Source of the DNA: Rhodovarius crocodyli
GTDB lineage: Bacteria; Pseudomonadota; Alphaproteobacteria; Acetobacterales; Acetobacteraceae
Direction: 5' to 3'
Length of the DNA: 64,000 bases
Assembly: GCF_004005855.1 (NCBI RefSeq)
Contig: NZ_SACL01000001.1
Span: 434,001-498,000 of the forward strand
Under the pieces are notes generated by a model that had not been told where the DNA came from, searched no databases, and saw only the letters and a list, made by a program, of their open reading frames with translations. Positions 47,569 to 59,254 of the stretch are shown here, piece after piece (the stretch's first letter is position 1; every line of letters begins with the position of its first letter). The position numbers and the translations under genes are program-made.

Positions 47569-48794
47569 GCCCTCCGCGCCCTCTCGGACTCGGTCTTGAG
47601 CTGACCGCAGGCGGCCAGGATGTCACGCCCGCGCGGGCGCCGCACCGGGCAGGAGATGCCGGCCGCGAGCAGGATCTCCGAGAATTCGCGGATCTGCTCC
47701 GGGCGGCTCGTCTGATAGTCGCTGCCCGGCCACGGGTTGAACGGGATCAGGTTCACCTTGGCGGGGATGCCCTTGAGCAGCCGGGCCAATTCACGCGCCT
47801 CGGCCGCGCTGTCGTTCACGCCCCGCAGCATCACGTATTCGAAGGTGATGCGCCGCGCGTTCGACACGCCGGGATAGCGACGGCAGGCCGCCAGCAATTC
47901 ATCGATCGGGTATTTGCGGTTCAGCGGGACCAGTATGTCGCGCAGGTCGTTGCGCACGGCGTGCAGCGACACCGCCAGGTTCACGCCCAACTCCTGCCCG
48001 CAGATGTCCATCACCGGCACGACGCCCGAGGTCGACAGCGTGATCCGCCGGCGCGACAGCGCGATGCCCTCATGGTCCATGATGATGATCAGGGCCTTGC
48101 GGACGGCCTCGTAATTATACAGCGGCTCGCCCATGCCCATGACGACGATGTTGGACAGGCGCCTACCGTCCTCATCCTCGCCGCCGGTGGGGGTGGGCCA
48201 TTCGCCGTAGCTGTCGCGCGCGGCCATGAACTGGCCGACGATCTCGGCCGCGCCCAGGTTGCGCACCAGCTTCTGCGTGCCGGTGTGGCAGAAGGAACAG
48301 GAAAGCGTGCAGCCCACCTGGGTCGAGATGCAGACCGACCCGCGATCGTCGTCGGGGATGTAGACCGTCTCGACCTGCTGGGTGTCGCGGAACTTGAACA
48401 GCCACTTACGGGTGCCGTCGGTGCTGGTCTGCTCGGTCCCCACATCGGGGCGGCCGATGACGAAACGCTCCGCCAGCTTCTGCTGGAAGGGGCGGGCGAT
48501 GTTGGACATGCGCGAGAAATCGCGCTCACCCTGGTGGTAGATCCAGTGCCACAGTTGCTTGGCGCGGAACGCCTTCTCGCCCATGGCCACCATCTCGGCG
48601 GCCAGTTCCTCACGCGACAGCCCCACTAGGTCCTTGCGGCCGTCGGGCAGCGTTGCCTCGGGCGGGGCAAACAGCGCGGATTTCGCCAGGATGCGGCCGC
48701 GCTCCTCCTCGTTCAGCAGCGCCTCGGGCGAGAGCGGGCGCGGTGCAGCGGGAAAGGCCTTGTGGCCCTGCGGGTGGGGGGCGGCGATGCTCAT
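47565..48794 (-). CDS. rlmN: Dual-specificity 23S rRNA/tRNA adenine-C2 methyltransferase
   Basis: A 409-residue radical-SAM enzyme methylating A2503 of 23S rRNA and A37 of some tRNAs. The CxxxCxxC cluster is [15 protein letters not shown]. The catalytic Cys pair is represented by the Cys in the C-terminal AACGQL and by the radical-SAM region. Further marks are KWLFKF, ETVYIP and [13 protein letters not shown] chose ATG 48794 (MSIAAPH); an earlier Met lies inside the upstream gene. The upstream ialB-like stop overlaps by 4 nt. Confidence 0.96.
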   Translation of the reverse strand: MSIAAPHPQGHKAFPAAPRPLSPEALLNEEERGRILAKSALFAPPEATLPDGRKDLVGLSREELAAEMVAMGEKAFRAKQLWHWIYHQGERDFSRMSNIARPFQQKLAERFVIGRPDVGTEQTSTDGTRKWLFKFRDTQQVETVYIPDDDRGSVCISTQVGCTLSCSFCHTGTQKLVRNLGAAEIVGQFMAARDSYGEWPTPTGGEDEDGRRLSNIVVMGMGEPLYNYEAVRKALIIIMDHEGIALSRRRITLSTSGVVPVMDICGQELGVNLAVSLHAVRNDLRDILVPLNRKYPIDELLAACRRYPGVSNARRITFEYVMLRGVNDSAAEARELARLLKGIPAKVNLIPFNPWPGSDYQTSRPEQIREFSEILLAAGISCPVRRPRGRDILAACGQLKTESERARRA

Positions 48795-49348
48795 CTGCGG
48801 GCTGGGGCAGCGGGGGCGGGGGCAGGAGACGCCGGGCATTCGCGGCTGATGGCGTCATAGGCCGCCGAGAAACCGGCAAGCGGGAACAGGTCCTGCGCCT
48901 GACCGCGCCCGTTCGGGCCGGGGGCGCGCAGCATGGCCTCGCGGCCGCTGCGCATGGCCGTCGTCGCCGCGCGACCGTCGCGCAGGAAGGCGCTGTCGCG
49001 GCTGGTATAGGCGGGCAGGTCGGTCTGGCCGACGATCAGCCGGGCCTCGGCCCCGCGCCCATGGGTGTAGCCGTTGCGGATGGCCACCTGGTCCCGGCCC
49101 TGGGGGCGGTGGGTGACCATCAGCGTGACGTTCTGGGCATTGCGGCCGGGAACGCCCTCGGCACGCGTCGCCCGCGTGAAGGCGAAGCAGATCTTCTGGC
49201 CGTTTTCCGTGTGGGTCGCGGCGGTCCAGCTCTGATAGGTACCGAGTGGTCTGGGCTGCGCGGGGCGGTTCTGCGCCCAGGCGGGCAGCGCGGCAGGCAT
49301 CGCGACCAGGACGGCCAGCATCGTCACGGCAGGGATCGGGAAACGCAT
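48791..49348 (-). CDS. Invasion-associated locus B (IalB) family protein
   Basis: A 185-residue exported protein with signal peptide ([25 protein letters not shown]). The family pattern is visible: [43 protein letters not shown], then [20 protein letters not shown]. IalB was described in Bartonella invasion, but the family is widespread in free-living alphaproteobacteria with unknown function. Start ATG 49348. It overlaps the rlmN start by 4 nt and likely leads the ialB-rlmN-MFS transcript. Confidence 0.88.
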   Translation of the reverse strand: MRFPIPAVTMLAVLVAMPAALPAWAQNRPAQPRPLGTYQSWTAATHTENGQKICFAFTRATRAEGVPGRNAQNVTLMVTHRPQGRDQVAIRNGYTHGRGAEARLIVGQTDLPAYTSRDSAFLRDGRAATTAMRSGREAMLRAPGPNGRGQAQDLFPLAGFSAAYDAISRECPASPAPAPAAPARR

Positions 49349-49518
49349 CCCCGAATGGATACGCCAGCATGCGCCATCAGACCAGATGCGACATCCGCGC
49401 CCCTGCATCCCGGCGGAGGCAGACGAAGCACACGGCAACGTCACTCATCCGCCTGTTTGTCGCGCCGTCCGCTTCCGCCCATGATGAGCCGCAGCAGGCC
49501 GGGGCGAGGTGGCGATCC

Positions 49519-51309
49519 ATGTTCCAAGATGTGCGGCTCGTCATCTGGGATCTCGACGAAACCTTCTGGGACGGCACCCTGACCGAGGGCGGCATCGCCT
49601 GGCGTGAGGATCACGCCGCCCTGGTCAAGACCCTGGCCGAGCGCGGAATCATCAGTTCCATCTGCTCACGCAACGACATGGAACCTGTCCGCGACATCAT
49701 GCGAAAGCATGAGTTGTGGGATTATTTCGTCTTCCCCAGCGTCGACTGGCGCCCGAAGCCCGAACGCGTGGCGGAAATCGTGGAAGCGGCCCAGCTGCGC
49801 CCCGCCACCGTGCTGTTCGTGGACGACCATCCCGGCAATCGTGCAGCGGTGGCCGATGCGCTTCCCGGCATCCAGGTCGCTGATGAGACGATGATCGCGG
49901 ACTTCCTCGCCGACCCAGGCTTTCGCGGGAAGGACGACCGCGCGCTGACACGCCTGAACCAGTATCGCCTGCTGGAGCAGAAGCAGCACGAGATGCGCCA
50001 GACCGTCGACAGCCGGGACTTCCTGCGCCGCAGCCATATCCGCGTCACGCTGGTCCATGACATCGAACCGTACATTGATCGCGCGGTGGAACTGGTGAAC
50101 CGCACCAACCAGCTGAACTTCACCAAGGAACGCCTGCCGGACGACGCGGCGGCCGCCCGCACCGCGCTGCGTGAGCAGGCCGGCCGCTACTATGCGCGCG
50201 CCGGTCTGGTGTCCGCGCAGGACCGCTATGGCGATTACGGGCTGGTCGGCTTCTTCCTGCTGGAGGGGCTCGTAACCTGGGGCCAGCCGCGCCTGCGGCA
50301 TTTCTGCTTCTCCTGCCGCACGCTCGGCATGGGGGTGGAGCAATGGGTCTATGAGTTGCTCGGCCGGCCGCAACTGCATGTGGTGGGTGACGTGCTGTCC
50401 GACCCCGGCTCACCGGTGGACTGGATCAATCAGCCCGGCGAGGCGGATGCCCCAGGCGCCGCCGAGCGACGTTTCGGCCAGGTCCGCATTCGCGGCGGCT
50501 GTGAGCTGGAGGTGCTGGAGCACTTCTTCCGCGCGGAGGCCGAGAGCGTCGCGATGGAGGTCGTGACACCGGAACCCGCCCTTTATCTGCACCGCAACCA
50601 CAGCATGATGTTGAGCTATGCGCTGAAGGGCCTGAGCGAAGGCGAGCGCGACCTGGCGCATCGGCTGGGCATGACGGACGACTTCTACCAATCCCGAACA
50701 CTGGCGCCCTGCCCGCCCGGAACGCTGATCGTGTTCAGCCCGGCGGCCGATGCGGCGCTGGCGGCGTATCGGCACCGGCAGAGCGGCTTCAGCTGCCCCA
50801 TCGGATTGCGCGATGTCCTGCAGCCCGATCACCCGAACCGCACGCCCGAACGGGCGGCGCTGCACGCCTCCATCACCGGCCTGCTGGCGGCGGAGTTCGA
50901 CCAGATCCCGTTCGGTGACGTCGAGGCCTTCCGCCCGCATTACGAGGCCATCCTGGATGCCGTCCCCAAGGGGGCGTTGCTGGTGGTGATCCTGCCCAAC
51001 CATCGGCTTAACCTGGGCAACGGCCAGGAAACGGAAGTGGCGCCGCAACGGGCCTTGAACGATGCGTTTCGGGCGGCCGGCGCCGGGCGCGCCAATGTGG
51101 TCTTCATCGAGGCCGGCGCCCTGATCCGCGACATCGCGGAGGTGAACGCCGACATCTACCTGCACTTCGACAGGGCCGTGTATCTGCGCCTCTATGAGGC
51201 GATCGGCATGTGCTACGGCGAATGGCGGGCGAGGCCGGCGCCTGAGCCGGCCCCGCCGCCGGCACCGCGGGTCTCCCCGCTGGCCCGGTTGCTCAGTGTG
51301 TTCCGCTAG
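49519..51309 (+). CDS. FkbH-like HAD-IIIC protein
   Basis: A 596-residue protein. The N-terminal HAD domain of the FkbH type has Asp11/Asp13 in VIWDLDETFWDGTL, VDDHPGNRAAV further on, then the GNAT-like RVTLVHDIEPYIDRAVELVNRTNQLNFTKERL region and DRYGDYGLVGFFLL at about 220-250. The second half (about 300-590) has an SGNH-like look (LYLHRNHSMMLSYALKG, VVILPNHRLNLGNGQE) and is not a standard FkbH part. FkbH proteins load glyceryl units onto carrier proteins; no polyketide or carrier-protein genes are nearby, so the target is unknown. Confidence 0.85.
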   Translation: MFQDVRLVIWDLDETFWDGTLTEGGIAWREDHAALVKTLAERGIISSICSRNDMEPVRDIMRKHELWDYFVFPSVDWRPKPERVAEIVEAAQLRPATVLFVDDHPGNRAAVADALPGIQVADETMIADFLADPGFRGKDDRALTRLNQYRLLEQKQHEMRQTVDSRDFLRRSHIRVTLVHDIEPYIDRAVELVNRTNQLNFTKERLPDDAAAARTALREQAGRYYARAGLVSAQDRYGDYGLVGFFLLEGLVTWGQPRLRHFCFSCRTLGMGVEQWVYELLGRPQLHVVGDVLSDPGSPVDWINQPGEADAPGAAERRFGQVRIRGGCELEVLEHFFRAEAESVAMEVVTPEPALYLHRNHSMMLSYALKGLSEGERDLAHRLGMTDDFYQSRTLAPCPPGTLIVFSPAADAALAAYRHRQSGFSCPIGLRDVLQPDHPNRTPERAALHASITGLLAAEFDQIPFGDVEAFRPHYEAILDAVPKGALLVVILPNHRLNLGNGQETEVAPQRALNDAFRAAGAGRANVVFIEAGALIRDIAEVNADIYLHFDRAVYLRLYEAIGMCYGEWRARPAPEPAPPPAPRVSPLARLLSVFR

Positions 51310-53321
51310 GCAAAGCGCGGCTCAGGCCGCTTGATCTGCCAGGCCATGAAGACTGCCCCGGCCAGAACACCCCACCAATGCGGGTGCGGCAGGCTCAGTA
51401 CCGCCTCGAACAGGGCGGGGAACAGCAGCAGCAGACCCACCAGGGTCAGCACCCCGCGCTCCCACCCGGCCAGGATATGCCGGGCGAAGCCCTGCGCGGC
51501 GGCGGCCAGCGCCGCCAGGCCGGCAGTCGCCAGGAAGATCTGCCAGGCCACGTCGCCCCAGCCCATGCCTTCCGTCGGGCGCAACAGCAGGCCCACGCCG
51601 TCCGGATCGGTCACGAAGATGAAGGGCAGCACGAAGGCCGGCAGCGTGTACTTCCAGGCCATCAGCGTGGTGCGGTAGGGCCCCGCCCCCGTGATCGCCG
51701 CCGCCGCGAAGGGGCTGAGCGCCGTGGGGGGCGAAACCTCGCTGAGCACCGCATAGTAGAAGACGAACATATGCGCCGCGTAGTCCGGCACGCCCAGCTT
51801 GATCAGCGCCGGCGCCGCCACGACGGCGCAGATGATGTAGCTGGCCGTCACCGGCACCGCGAGGCCCACCACCCAAACGATCAGCGCCGTATAGATGGCC
51901 GTGATGACCAGTGAGCCACCGGCCGCCTGGATGGCGATGTCGCTGAACTTGAGCCCGAGCCCGGTCAGCGTGATGCAGCCCACGATGATGCCCGCCGAGG
52001 CGCAGGTGGCCGCGATGCCGATGGACTGATAGGCGCCGTCGGCCAGCGTCTTGATCAGCTTGCGGGGCCACAGCGCATGCTCCTTCGACAGGAAGGAGAG
52101 CGCGACCGCCAGAAGCATGGCGTAAAGCACGGACAGCGTGGCGGAATAGCCGATCGCCATGAAGCCGATGATCGCGACCAGGCTCGTGAAGTGGTACCAG
52201 CCGCGGCGGAACATGGCGCCCACGCTCTCGACCACCATGCCCTTGGCCGCGTTGGGGTTGCCCCCGCGCGCCGCGATCCGGCGCTGGTCCAGCTCAACCA
52301 TGAACAGCAGCCCGGCGTAGTACAGCACCGTCGGCACCGTCGCCATCAGCAGCACCTCAAGATAGCTGATCTTGAGGTATTCAGCGATCAGGAAGGCAGC
52401 CGCGCCCATGATCGGCGGCGAGATGATGGCACCAAGACCACCAGCCGCCAGAAGGCCGCCCGCGTCATCGGCGCGATAGCCCACCTGCCGCATCATCGGC
52501 CAGGCCACGGTGCCGATCGTGACGGTGGTGGCCACGCCGGAGCCCGAGGGCCCGCCCAGCAGGAAGGCCGACAGCACCACGGTCCGCCCCGCCGAGGACG
52601 GCTTGCCGCCCGTCGCCGCGAAGCTGAAATCCACGAAGTACTTGCCCGCGCCCGAGGCCGACAGGATCGCCCCATAGATGGTGAACAGGATGATCAGCGT
52701 GGCCGAGACGTCCACCGCGGAGCCGAAGATGCCTTCCAGCGTGATGGATAGATGCGGCACCAGGCGTTCCGCGTCATAGCCCCGATGCGTCCAAGGCGCC
52801 GGCAGGTGATTGCCGAAGAAAGCGTAGAGGATGAAGCAGATGGAGACCACGGGCATCACCCAGCCGGTGGCGCGCCGCGCGGCCTCCAGCACCAGGGCGA
52901 TCAGCAGCCAGCCCACGACGATGTCCATGGGCTCGGGGAAGATCACCCGGTCCTGCAGGTCATCGCCGCCGGAAATGAGATACCAGGTGACATAGGCACC
53001 CGCCGCGATCAGCGCCCAGTCCCAAGGCATGAAGCGGTGACGGAACCGCCGCGCGGCCGGAAACAGCAGGAAGCCGAGGACGAGGGTGAAGCCCACATGC
53101 GCGAAGCGCAGCGTGGTGGTGGGCACGATGTCCCAGGCCGCCCAGAGATGGAACAACGACATCGCCACCGCGATACCGACCGACGTATAGCCGAGCCACC
53201 CCGTGTACTTGTTGGTGACGCCTTCCTCGCTCTCGATCAGCTCCGTAAGGCGTTCCGCTGTAGCGGCATCGACCGAGTTCGGGTCGATGTCGGGCGGCAA
53301 AGTGCTGTGGCTCCCTGACAT
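51306..53321 (-). CDS. TRAP transporter fused permease (DctQ-DctM type, 4TM/12TM)
   Basis: A 671-residue inner-membrane protein with about 17 predicted helices: a small N-terminal DctQ-like part and a large DctM part (SAFLLGGPSGSGVATTVTIGTVAWPMMRQVGY; GLGAIISPPIMGAAAFLIAEYL; SPPTALSPFAAAAITGAGPYRT). Fused permeases of this type normally work with a TAXI-type receptor, which is absent here. AAGAAGG lies 7 nt before ATG 53321 but only 1 nt before ATG 53327, so 53321 is the better start. It overlaps the FkbH-like gene end by 4 nt (convergent). Confidence 0.93.
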   Translation of the reverse strand: MSGSHSTLPPDIDPNSVDAATAERLTELIESEEGVTNKYTGWLGYTSVGIAVAMSLFHLWAAWDIVPTTTLRFAHVGFTLVLGFLLFPAARRFRHRFMPWDWALIAAGAYVTWYLISGGDDLQDRVIFPEPMDIVVGWLLIALVLEAARRATGWVMPVVSICFILYAFFGNHLPAPWTHRGYDAERLVPHLSITLEGIFGSAVDVSATLIILFTIYGAILSASGAGKYFVDFSFAATGGKPSSAGRTVVLSAFLLGGPSGSGVATTVTIGTVAWPMMRQVGYRADDAGGLLAAGGLGAIISPPIMGAAAFLIAEYLKISYLEVLLMATVPTVLYYAGLLFMVELDQRRIAARGGNPNAAKGMVVESVGAMFRRGWYHFTSLVAIIGFMAIGYSATLSVLYAMLLAVALSFLSKEHALWPRKLIKTLADGAYQSIGIAATCASAGIIVGCITLTGLGLKFSDIAIQAAGGSLVITAIYTALIVWVVGLAVPVTASYIICAVVAAPALIKLGVPDYAAHMFVFYYAVLSEVSPPTALSPFAAAAITGAGPYRTTLMAWKYTLPAFVLPFIFVTDPDGVGLLLRPTEGMGWGDVAWQIFLATAGLAALAAAAQGFARHILAGWERGVLTLVGLLLLFPALFEAVLSLPHPHWWGVLAGAVFMAWQIKRPEPRFA

Positions 53322-53425
53322 AGACATACCTTCTTGGATTTCCTCTGCCTGATGTCATGCAACCTCGGGCGGGATTTGTCACCCAGGCAATCGCAATCAT
53401 GCATGGAAGGCATTATGTCGGGGCC

Positions 53426-55063
53426 ATGCTGGCTGTGCGACGCGCCGTGTTCTTCGTTCTGGTGATGGTGCTGGCGACCGTGCTGGTGGCGCTGGCGGCC
53501 TGCGCCGTGGCGCCGGGCGGCGTGACGACGTTCGAATGGCTGACGCTCATCGCCTTTGCCGGCACCGCGCCGTGGACCGCGCTCTGCGGCGCCAATGCGC
53601 TGATCGGCCTTGCGCTGCTGCTGGGCGCGCGGGATCCGGCACGCGCGGTCCTTCCCGCGCTTGCCCACACCGCGCCCGGCCTGCCGCGCGCGCATACCGC
53701 CATCGCCGTCTGCATCCGCAACGAGGACATGGCGGAGGTGCTGCCCCCGCTGCGGCGCCTGGTCTGCGGCCTGGCGGAAGCCGGCGCCGAGGCGCGGTTC
53801 ACCCTGTGGTTCCTGTCCGACACCCGCGACACAGCGACCGCCATCGCCGAGGAAGCGGCCATCCGCACCATTCCCGGCGCGCGCTATCGCCGCCGTGCCG
53901 ACAACAGCGGCTTCAAGGCCGGCAATGTGATGGAGTTCCTGGACCATCACGCCGGAGAGGCCGAGTTCATGATCTGCCTGGATGCCGACAGCGAGATGTC
54001 GGCCGAGGCCGTGCTGCGGCTGGTCGCGATCATGGAGGCGGATACAAAACTGGCCATCGTCCAGCAGCTGATCGTGGGCCGCCCGGCCAGCGCGGCCTTT
54101 CCGCGCCTGTTCCAGTTCGGCATGCGGGCGGGCATGAGGGCCTGGGCCACCGGCCAGGCGTGGTGGCAGGCTGACCAGGGCCCCTATTGGGGCCACAACG
54201 CCATCATCCGCATCGCGCCCTTCCGGCAGCACGCGCGGCTGGAACCCCTGCCCGACGGCAGCCCCATTTTGAGCCACGACCAGGTGGAGGCCACCCGCCT
54301 GACCCATGCGGGCTGGAAGGTGATGGCCCTGCCGATCGAGGACGGCAGCATGGAAGGCAACCCGCCCGCCCTGCCCGAATTCATGGCGCGCGACATGCGC
54401 TGGGGTGCCGGCAATATGCAGTACTGGGCATTGCTGAAGCTGCCCCGGCTGACCGCCCTCGGTCGCTGGCAGCTGGTGCAGGCCATTCTTCTGTTCGCGG
54501 GCACCCCGCTCTGGACGCTGGCCCTGCTCTTCGCCGTGCTGAACGCCGCGACCGGCGGCGGACTGGGCACAGACAGCGCCTGGCTCGCCGCCGCCATGGC
54601 CGGCTGCTGGGCCTGTATCCACGCACCGAAACTCTGCGGCTATGCCGAGGTGCTGCTGAAGCCGGGCCTGGCCGCCCGGTATGGCGGGCGGGCGCGCTTT
54701 CTGCGCGGGGCGGCGGCGGAGCTGCTGTTCACCACCCTGCTGGACCCCGTCAGCACCTTCAACAAGGCCCTGTTCCTGGCGGTGCTGCCCTTCAGGCGGC
54801 TGCGCGGCTGGGCGCCGCAGAACCGCGCCGACCGCGGCGTGGGCTGGGGCGATGCCGCGCGGCTGCTGTGGCCGCATACGCTGTTCGGGGCGCTGTGCTT
54901 CGCGCTGGTGCCCGTGGCGGCCTGGCCATGGCTGGCACCCTGGGCGTTGGGGCTTGTGCTGGCCGTCCCCTTCTGTGTGATGACGTCTTCGCCCGGCTTC
55001 TCCGCCCGGCTGCGCAGCCGCCGCGTGGCGGCGACCCCCGAGGAACTAGCCCAGAACCAATAG
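53426..55063 (+). CDS. OpgH/MdoH-like glucans glucosyltransferase
   Basis: A 545-residue membrane glycosyltransferase (GT2). Two N-terminal helices and a loop are followed by the catalytic domain (TAIAVCIRNEDMAEVLPPLRRL, then RRADNSGFKAGN, then LDADSEM with the metal-binding Asp residues, then SHDQVEA) and FMARDMRWGAGNMQY, the Q/R-x-R-W motif. C-terminal membrane helices complete it. OpgH polymerises beta-glucan from UDP-glucose. No opgG is adjacent, which is unusual. Starts at 53357 and 53399 are also possible; 53426 gives the best N-terminus. Confidence 0.9.
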   Translation: MLAVRRAVFFVLVMVLATVLVALAACAVAPGGVTTFEWLTLIAFAGTAPWTALCGANALIGLALLLGARDPARAVLPALAHTAPGLPRAHTAIAVCIRNEDMAEVLPPLRRLVCGLAEAGAEARFTLWFLSDTRDTATAIAEEAAIRTIPGARYRRRADNSGFKAGNVMEFLDHHAGEAEFMICLDADSEMSAEAVLRLVAIMEADTKLAIVQQLIVGRPASAAFPRLFQFGMRAGMRAWATGQAWWQADQGPYWGHNAIIRIAPFRQHARLEPLPDGSPILSHDQVEATRLTHAGWKVMALPIEDGSMEGNPPALPEFMARDMRWGAGNMQYWALLKLPRLTALGRWQLVQAILLFAGTPLWTLALLFAVLNAATGGGLGTDSAWLAAAMAGCWACIHAPKLCGYAEVLLKPGLAARYGGRARFLRGAAAELLFTTLLDPVSTFNKALFLAVLPFRRLRGWAPQNRADRGVGWGDAARLLWPHTLFGALCFALVPVAAWPWLAPWALGLVLAVPFCVMTSSPGFSARLRSRRVAATPEELAQNQ

Positions 55064-56242
55064 CGTGCCGGCGACAGGCTTGCCGCGTTCCATGCGCAGC
55101 GTCACCTCGCTCTCGGCCCGCGGCGTCAGGCCCACGGCTTCGGCCAGGGCGCGCACATGGGCGGCGTTGTGGCGATAGCGCATGCCCTGGCCCAGCTCAT
55201 ACGGCACGGCCTCACCCGTCTCCAGGCTGAAGGCGATGATGCCGCCGGGGCGAAGCGCGGCCCGCATCGCGCCGAGCACAGGGCCCAGATCACCCAGGTA
55301 GTTCAGCACATCCGCTGCCGCGATCACGTCCCACGCCGCAGGCTTGCGCGGCAGGAAGGCCAGCAGGTCCATCTCATGCAGGGCCGCATAGAGGCCCCGG
55401 GCGCGGGCCGCATCCAGCATGCGTGGTGACAGGTCCACCCCTTCCATGCGCCGGGCGAAGGGGGCCAGCGCCACACCGGACAAGCCGGTGCCGCAGCCCA
55501 GGTCCAGAACAGCCGCAGAGCCATCCGCCGGCACACCGGCCGCGAGCATGGCCTGGGCCAGCAGCGCGGGCGTGCGGTATTCCAGATTACCTTCCAGCTC
55601 CGCATCGAAGCGCGGTGCAAAGGCATCGAACAGCTGGCGCACATAGGCCGCAGGCGCACGGTCCGGCGCCTCGCCACCACCGAGGGCGGCCAGCAGGAAG
55701 CGCGCCTGCTCTGCCAGGCTCTTGTCGCGCCCGGCCAGTTCCAGGGCGCGAACCGCGGCGGGATGCGCCGCCGAGGGGTTGCCGGCCTCGGACTGGGCAT
55801 GGGCCAGGCCCAGCCAGGCCTCGGCCATGGTGGGGGCGATCTGGGTGGCGGTGGTCAAGGGGCCGACCGCATCGGCGGCACGCCCGGCGGCGGCGAGTGC
55901 CTGGCCCAGATTGCGCCAGGTGACGGCATCGCCGGGGGCGGCGGCCAGGCATTGCTGCATGGCGCTGATGGCTTCGGGCAGGCGCCCGGCCTCGGCCAGC
56001 GCGGCGCCGTGGTTGGCCAGCATCAGCGGATGCCCCGGCGCCAGCGCCACGGCGCGGGCGGAGGCAGCCAGTGCTTCCTCCAGCGCCCCGCGTGAGCGCA
56101 GGGCGACACTCAGCAGGTTGTGCGCATCGGGCTGATTGGGGTTCAGCTTCAGGGCGCGTCGATACAGGCTCTCGGCCTCCATCAGCTTGCCCTGCTTGTG
56201 GCGCTGCGCGCCGCGCGCCACCAGATCATTCGCCGTCGTCAT
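55046..56242 (-). CDS. TPR-repeat protein with SAM-dependent methyltransferase domain
   Basis: A 398-residue fusion. About four tetratricopeptide repeats occupy residues 5-170 (KQGKLMEAESLYRRALKLNPNQPDAHNLL, and so on). A class I methyltransferase domain follows at about 190-390, with motif I AAVLDLGCGTGLSG, EGVDLSPRMLDAARARG (acidic residue), and AADVLNYLGDL. The fusion is seen in proteobacterial TPR methyltransferases of unknown target. Its end overlaps the convergent opgH-like gene by 18 nt. Confidence 0.9.
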   Translation of the reverse strand: MTTANDLVARGAQRHKQGKLMEAESLYRRALKLNPNQPDAHNLLSVALRSRGALEEALAASARAVALAPGHPLMLANHGAALAEAGRLPEAISAMQQCLAAAPGDAVTWRNLGQALAAAGRAADAVGPLTTATQIAPTMAEAWLGLAHAQSEAGNPSAAHPAAVRALELAGRDKSLAEQARFLLAALGGGEAPDRAPAAYVRQLFDAFAPRFDAELEGNLEYRTPALLAQAMLAAGVPADGSAAVLDLGCGTGLSGVALAPFARRMEGVDLSPRMLDAARARGLYAALHEMDLLAFLPRKPAAWDVIAAADVLNYLGDLGPVLGAMRAALRPGGIIAFSLETGEAVPYELGQGMRYRHNAAHVRALAEAVGLTPRAESEVTLRMERGKPVAGTLLVLG

Positions 56243-56280
56243 GGGCACGGCATGGGGCAGCGCGGCGCCGCGCGCAAGGG

Positions 56281-56919
56281 CTACTCGGCGCCGGGAAGCG
56301 GCTTGTAGGGCAGGCCGACCAGCCGGGTGCCCCAGCGTTCCACCCGCGACCAGACGCCATCCTTGATATAGGGGTCCTCGGCCCACCAGGCCTCGGCCTC
56401 GGCATCGGAGGCATGGGCCGTGACGGCGATGGAGCCGCGCATCTTGCCCTGGCCGTCCAGGATGGCCCCACCGATGGTAATGATACCGTCACGCGCGGCC
56501 TGGGTCACGCGCTCGAAATGCGGGGGGCGGGCCTTGGCACGGCGCGCCGGGGCCTCGGCATCATCGGCATCCCAGCCGATGGAGACCGTGTGCGTGCGGC
56601 TGGCGGAAACCGGCGCGCCCGGCTGCGGCAACGGCCGGTAGGGCAGCGAGGCGATGGCATAGGGAAACACGTCGAAGCCGGTCCAGACGCCCTCACGCGC
56701 GAAGGGCTCCTCGCTGATGTACTCCTTCACATGCGTCTCATCGGGCACGTTCAGGATCATCAGGCTGCCGGCGACCTTCCAATCCTTGTCGAAGATGGGC
56801 GCGCCGAAGGCCATGCGCCCGTCGGCGCACCAGCTCTGCAATACCGCGAGATGCCGGTCGCGGGCGTTCATGCGCAGGGAAGGGTCGGCGCCGTCGCGCG
56901 CCAGGATGGCATAGCCCAT
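56281..56919 (-). CDS. Protein with two tandem YciI-like domains
   Basis: A 212-residue protein composed of two similar halves: residues 1-100 (MGYAILARDGADPSLRMNARDRHLAVLQSW, then GAPIFDKDWKVAGSLMILNVPDETHVKEYISEEPFAREGVW) and about 110-205 (RTHTVSIGW, then GGAILDGQGKMRGSIAVTAHASDAEAEAWWAEDPYIKDGVW). Each matches the YciI/DGPF-like ferredoxin-like fold, normally one domain of about 95 residues. Start ATG 56919 follows GAGGACCCTCC. It lies behind the GNAT gene at the end of the glm operon. Function unknown. Confidence 0.85.
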   Translation of the reverse strand: MGYAILARDGADPSLRMNARDRHLAVLQSWCADGRMAFGAPIFDKDWKVAGSLMILNVPDETHVKEYISEEPFAREGVWTGFDVFPYAIASLPYRPLPQPGAPVSASRTHTVSIGWDADDAEAPARRAKARPPHFERVTQAARDGIITIGGAILDGQGKMRGSIAVTAHASDAEAEAWWAEDPYIKDGVWSRVERWGTRLVGLPYKPLPGAE

Positions 56920-56966
56920 GGAGGGTCCTCCGGTTTGGCCGGCAGGTTGCCCCCATGTGCCCGGCG

Positions 56967-57421
56967 TCACAAGTCGCGACCGAGATAGATCACGTCCGGA
57001 TACGGGTTGAACACATAGGGCTCAGTCGGGGTGAAGCCGAGGTCACGGTACAGCGCGACGGCCGAGGCCATCATCGGCCGGGTATCCAGGCACAGCCGTG
57101 TGTAGCCGAGGGCGCGGGCCTGCTCGATCAGCGCTTCCATCAGCCGCCGGCCCCAGCGGCCGCCACGGGCGGTGCCGCGCACGTAAAGTCGCTTTACCTC
57201 GCCGGTCGTGCCTTCGACGGGCCGCAGCGCGACGATCCCCACAGCCTCACCATCCGCCCAGGCCAGCAGCACCTGGCCATGCGGCGGGGCGTATTTGCCG
57301 GGCAGGGCCGCCAGGTCTTCCTCGAAGCCCTGGAAACCCAGGTCGAAGCCGAGCCCGGCCGCGTATTCCCGGAACAGGCCGCGCACCAGATCGAGGTCGC
57401 GCGGCCATTCGGCCGGGGTGA

Positions 57422-57425
<4 letters not shown>
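56967..57425 (-). CDS. GNAT-family N-acetyltransferase
   Basis: A 152-residue acetyltransferase. Motif A, the acetyl-CoA site, is VKRLYVRGTARGGRWGRRLMEALIEQARALGY (R-G-x-x-x-G-R/G-x-L layout), with strand VGIVALRPVE before it and LYRDLGFTPTEPY after. The substrate is unknown. The start overlaps the glmS stop by 4 nt. The placement next to amino-sugar genes suggests but does not prove an amino-sugar substrate. Confidence 0.9.
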
Positions 57426-59248
<1,823 letters not shown>

Positions 59249-59254
59249 TAAACG

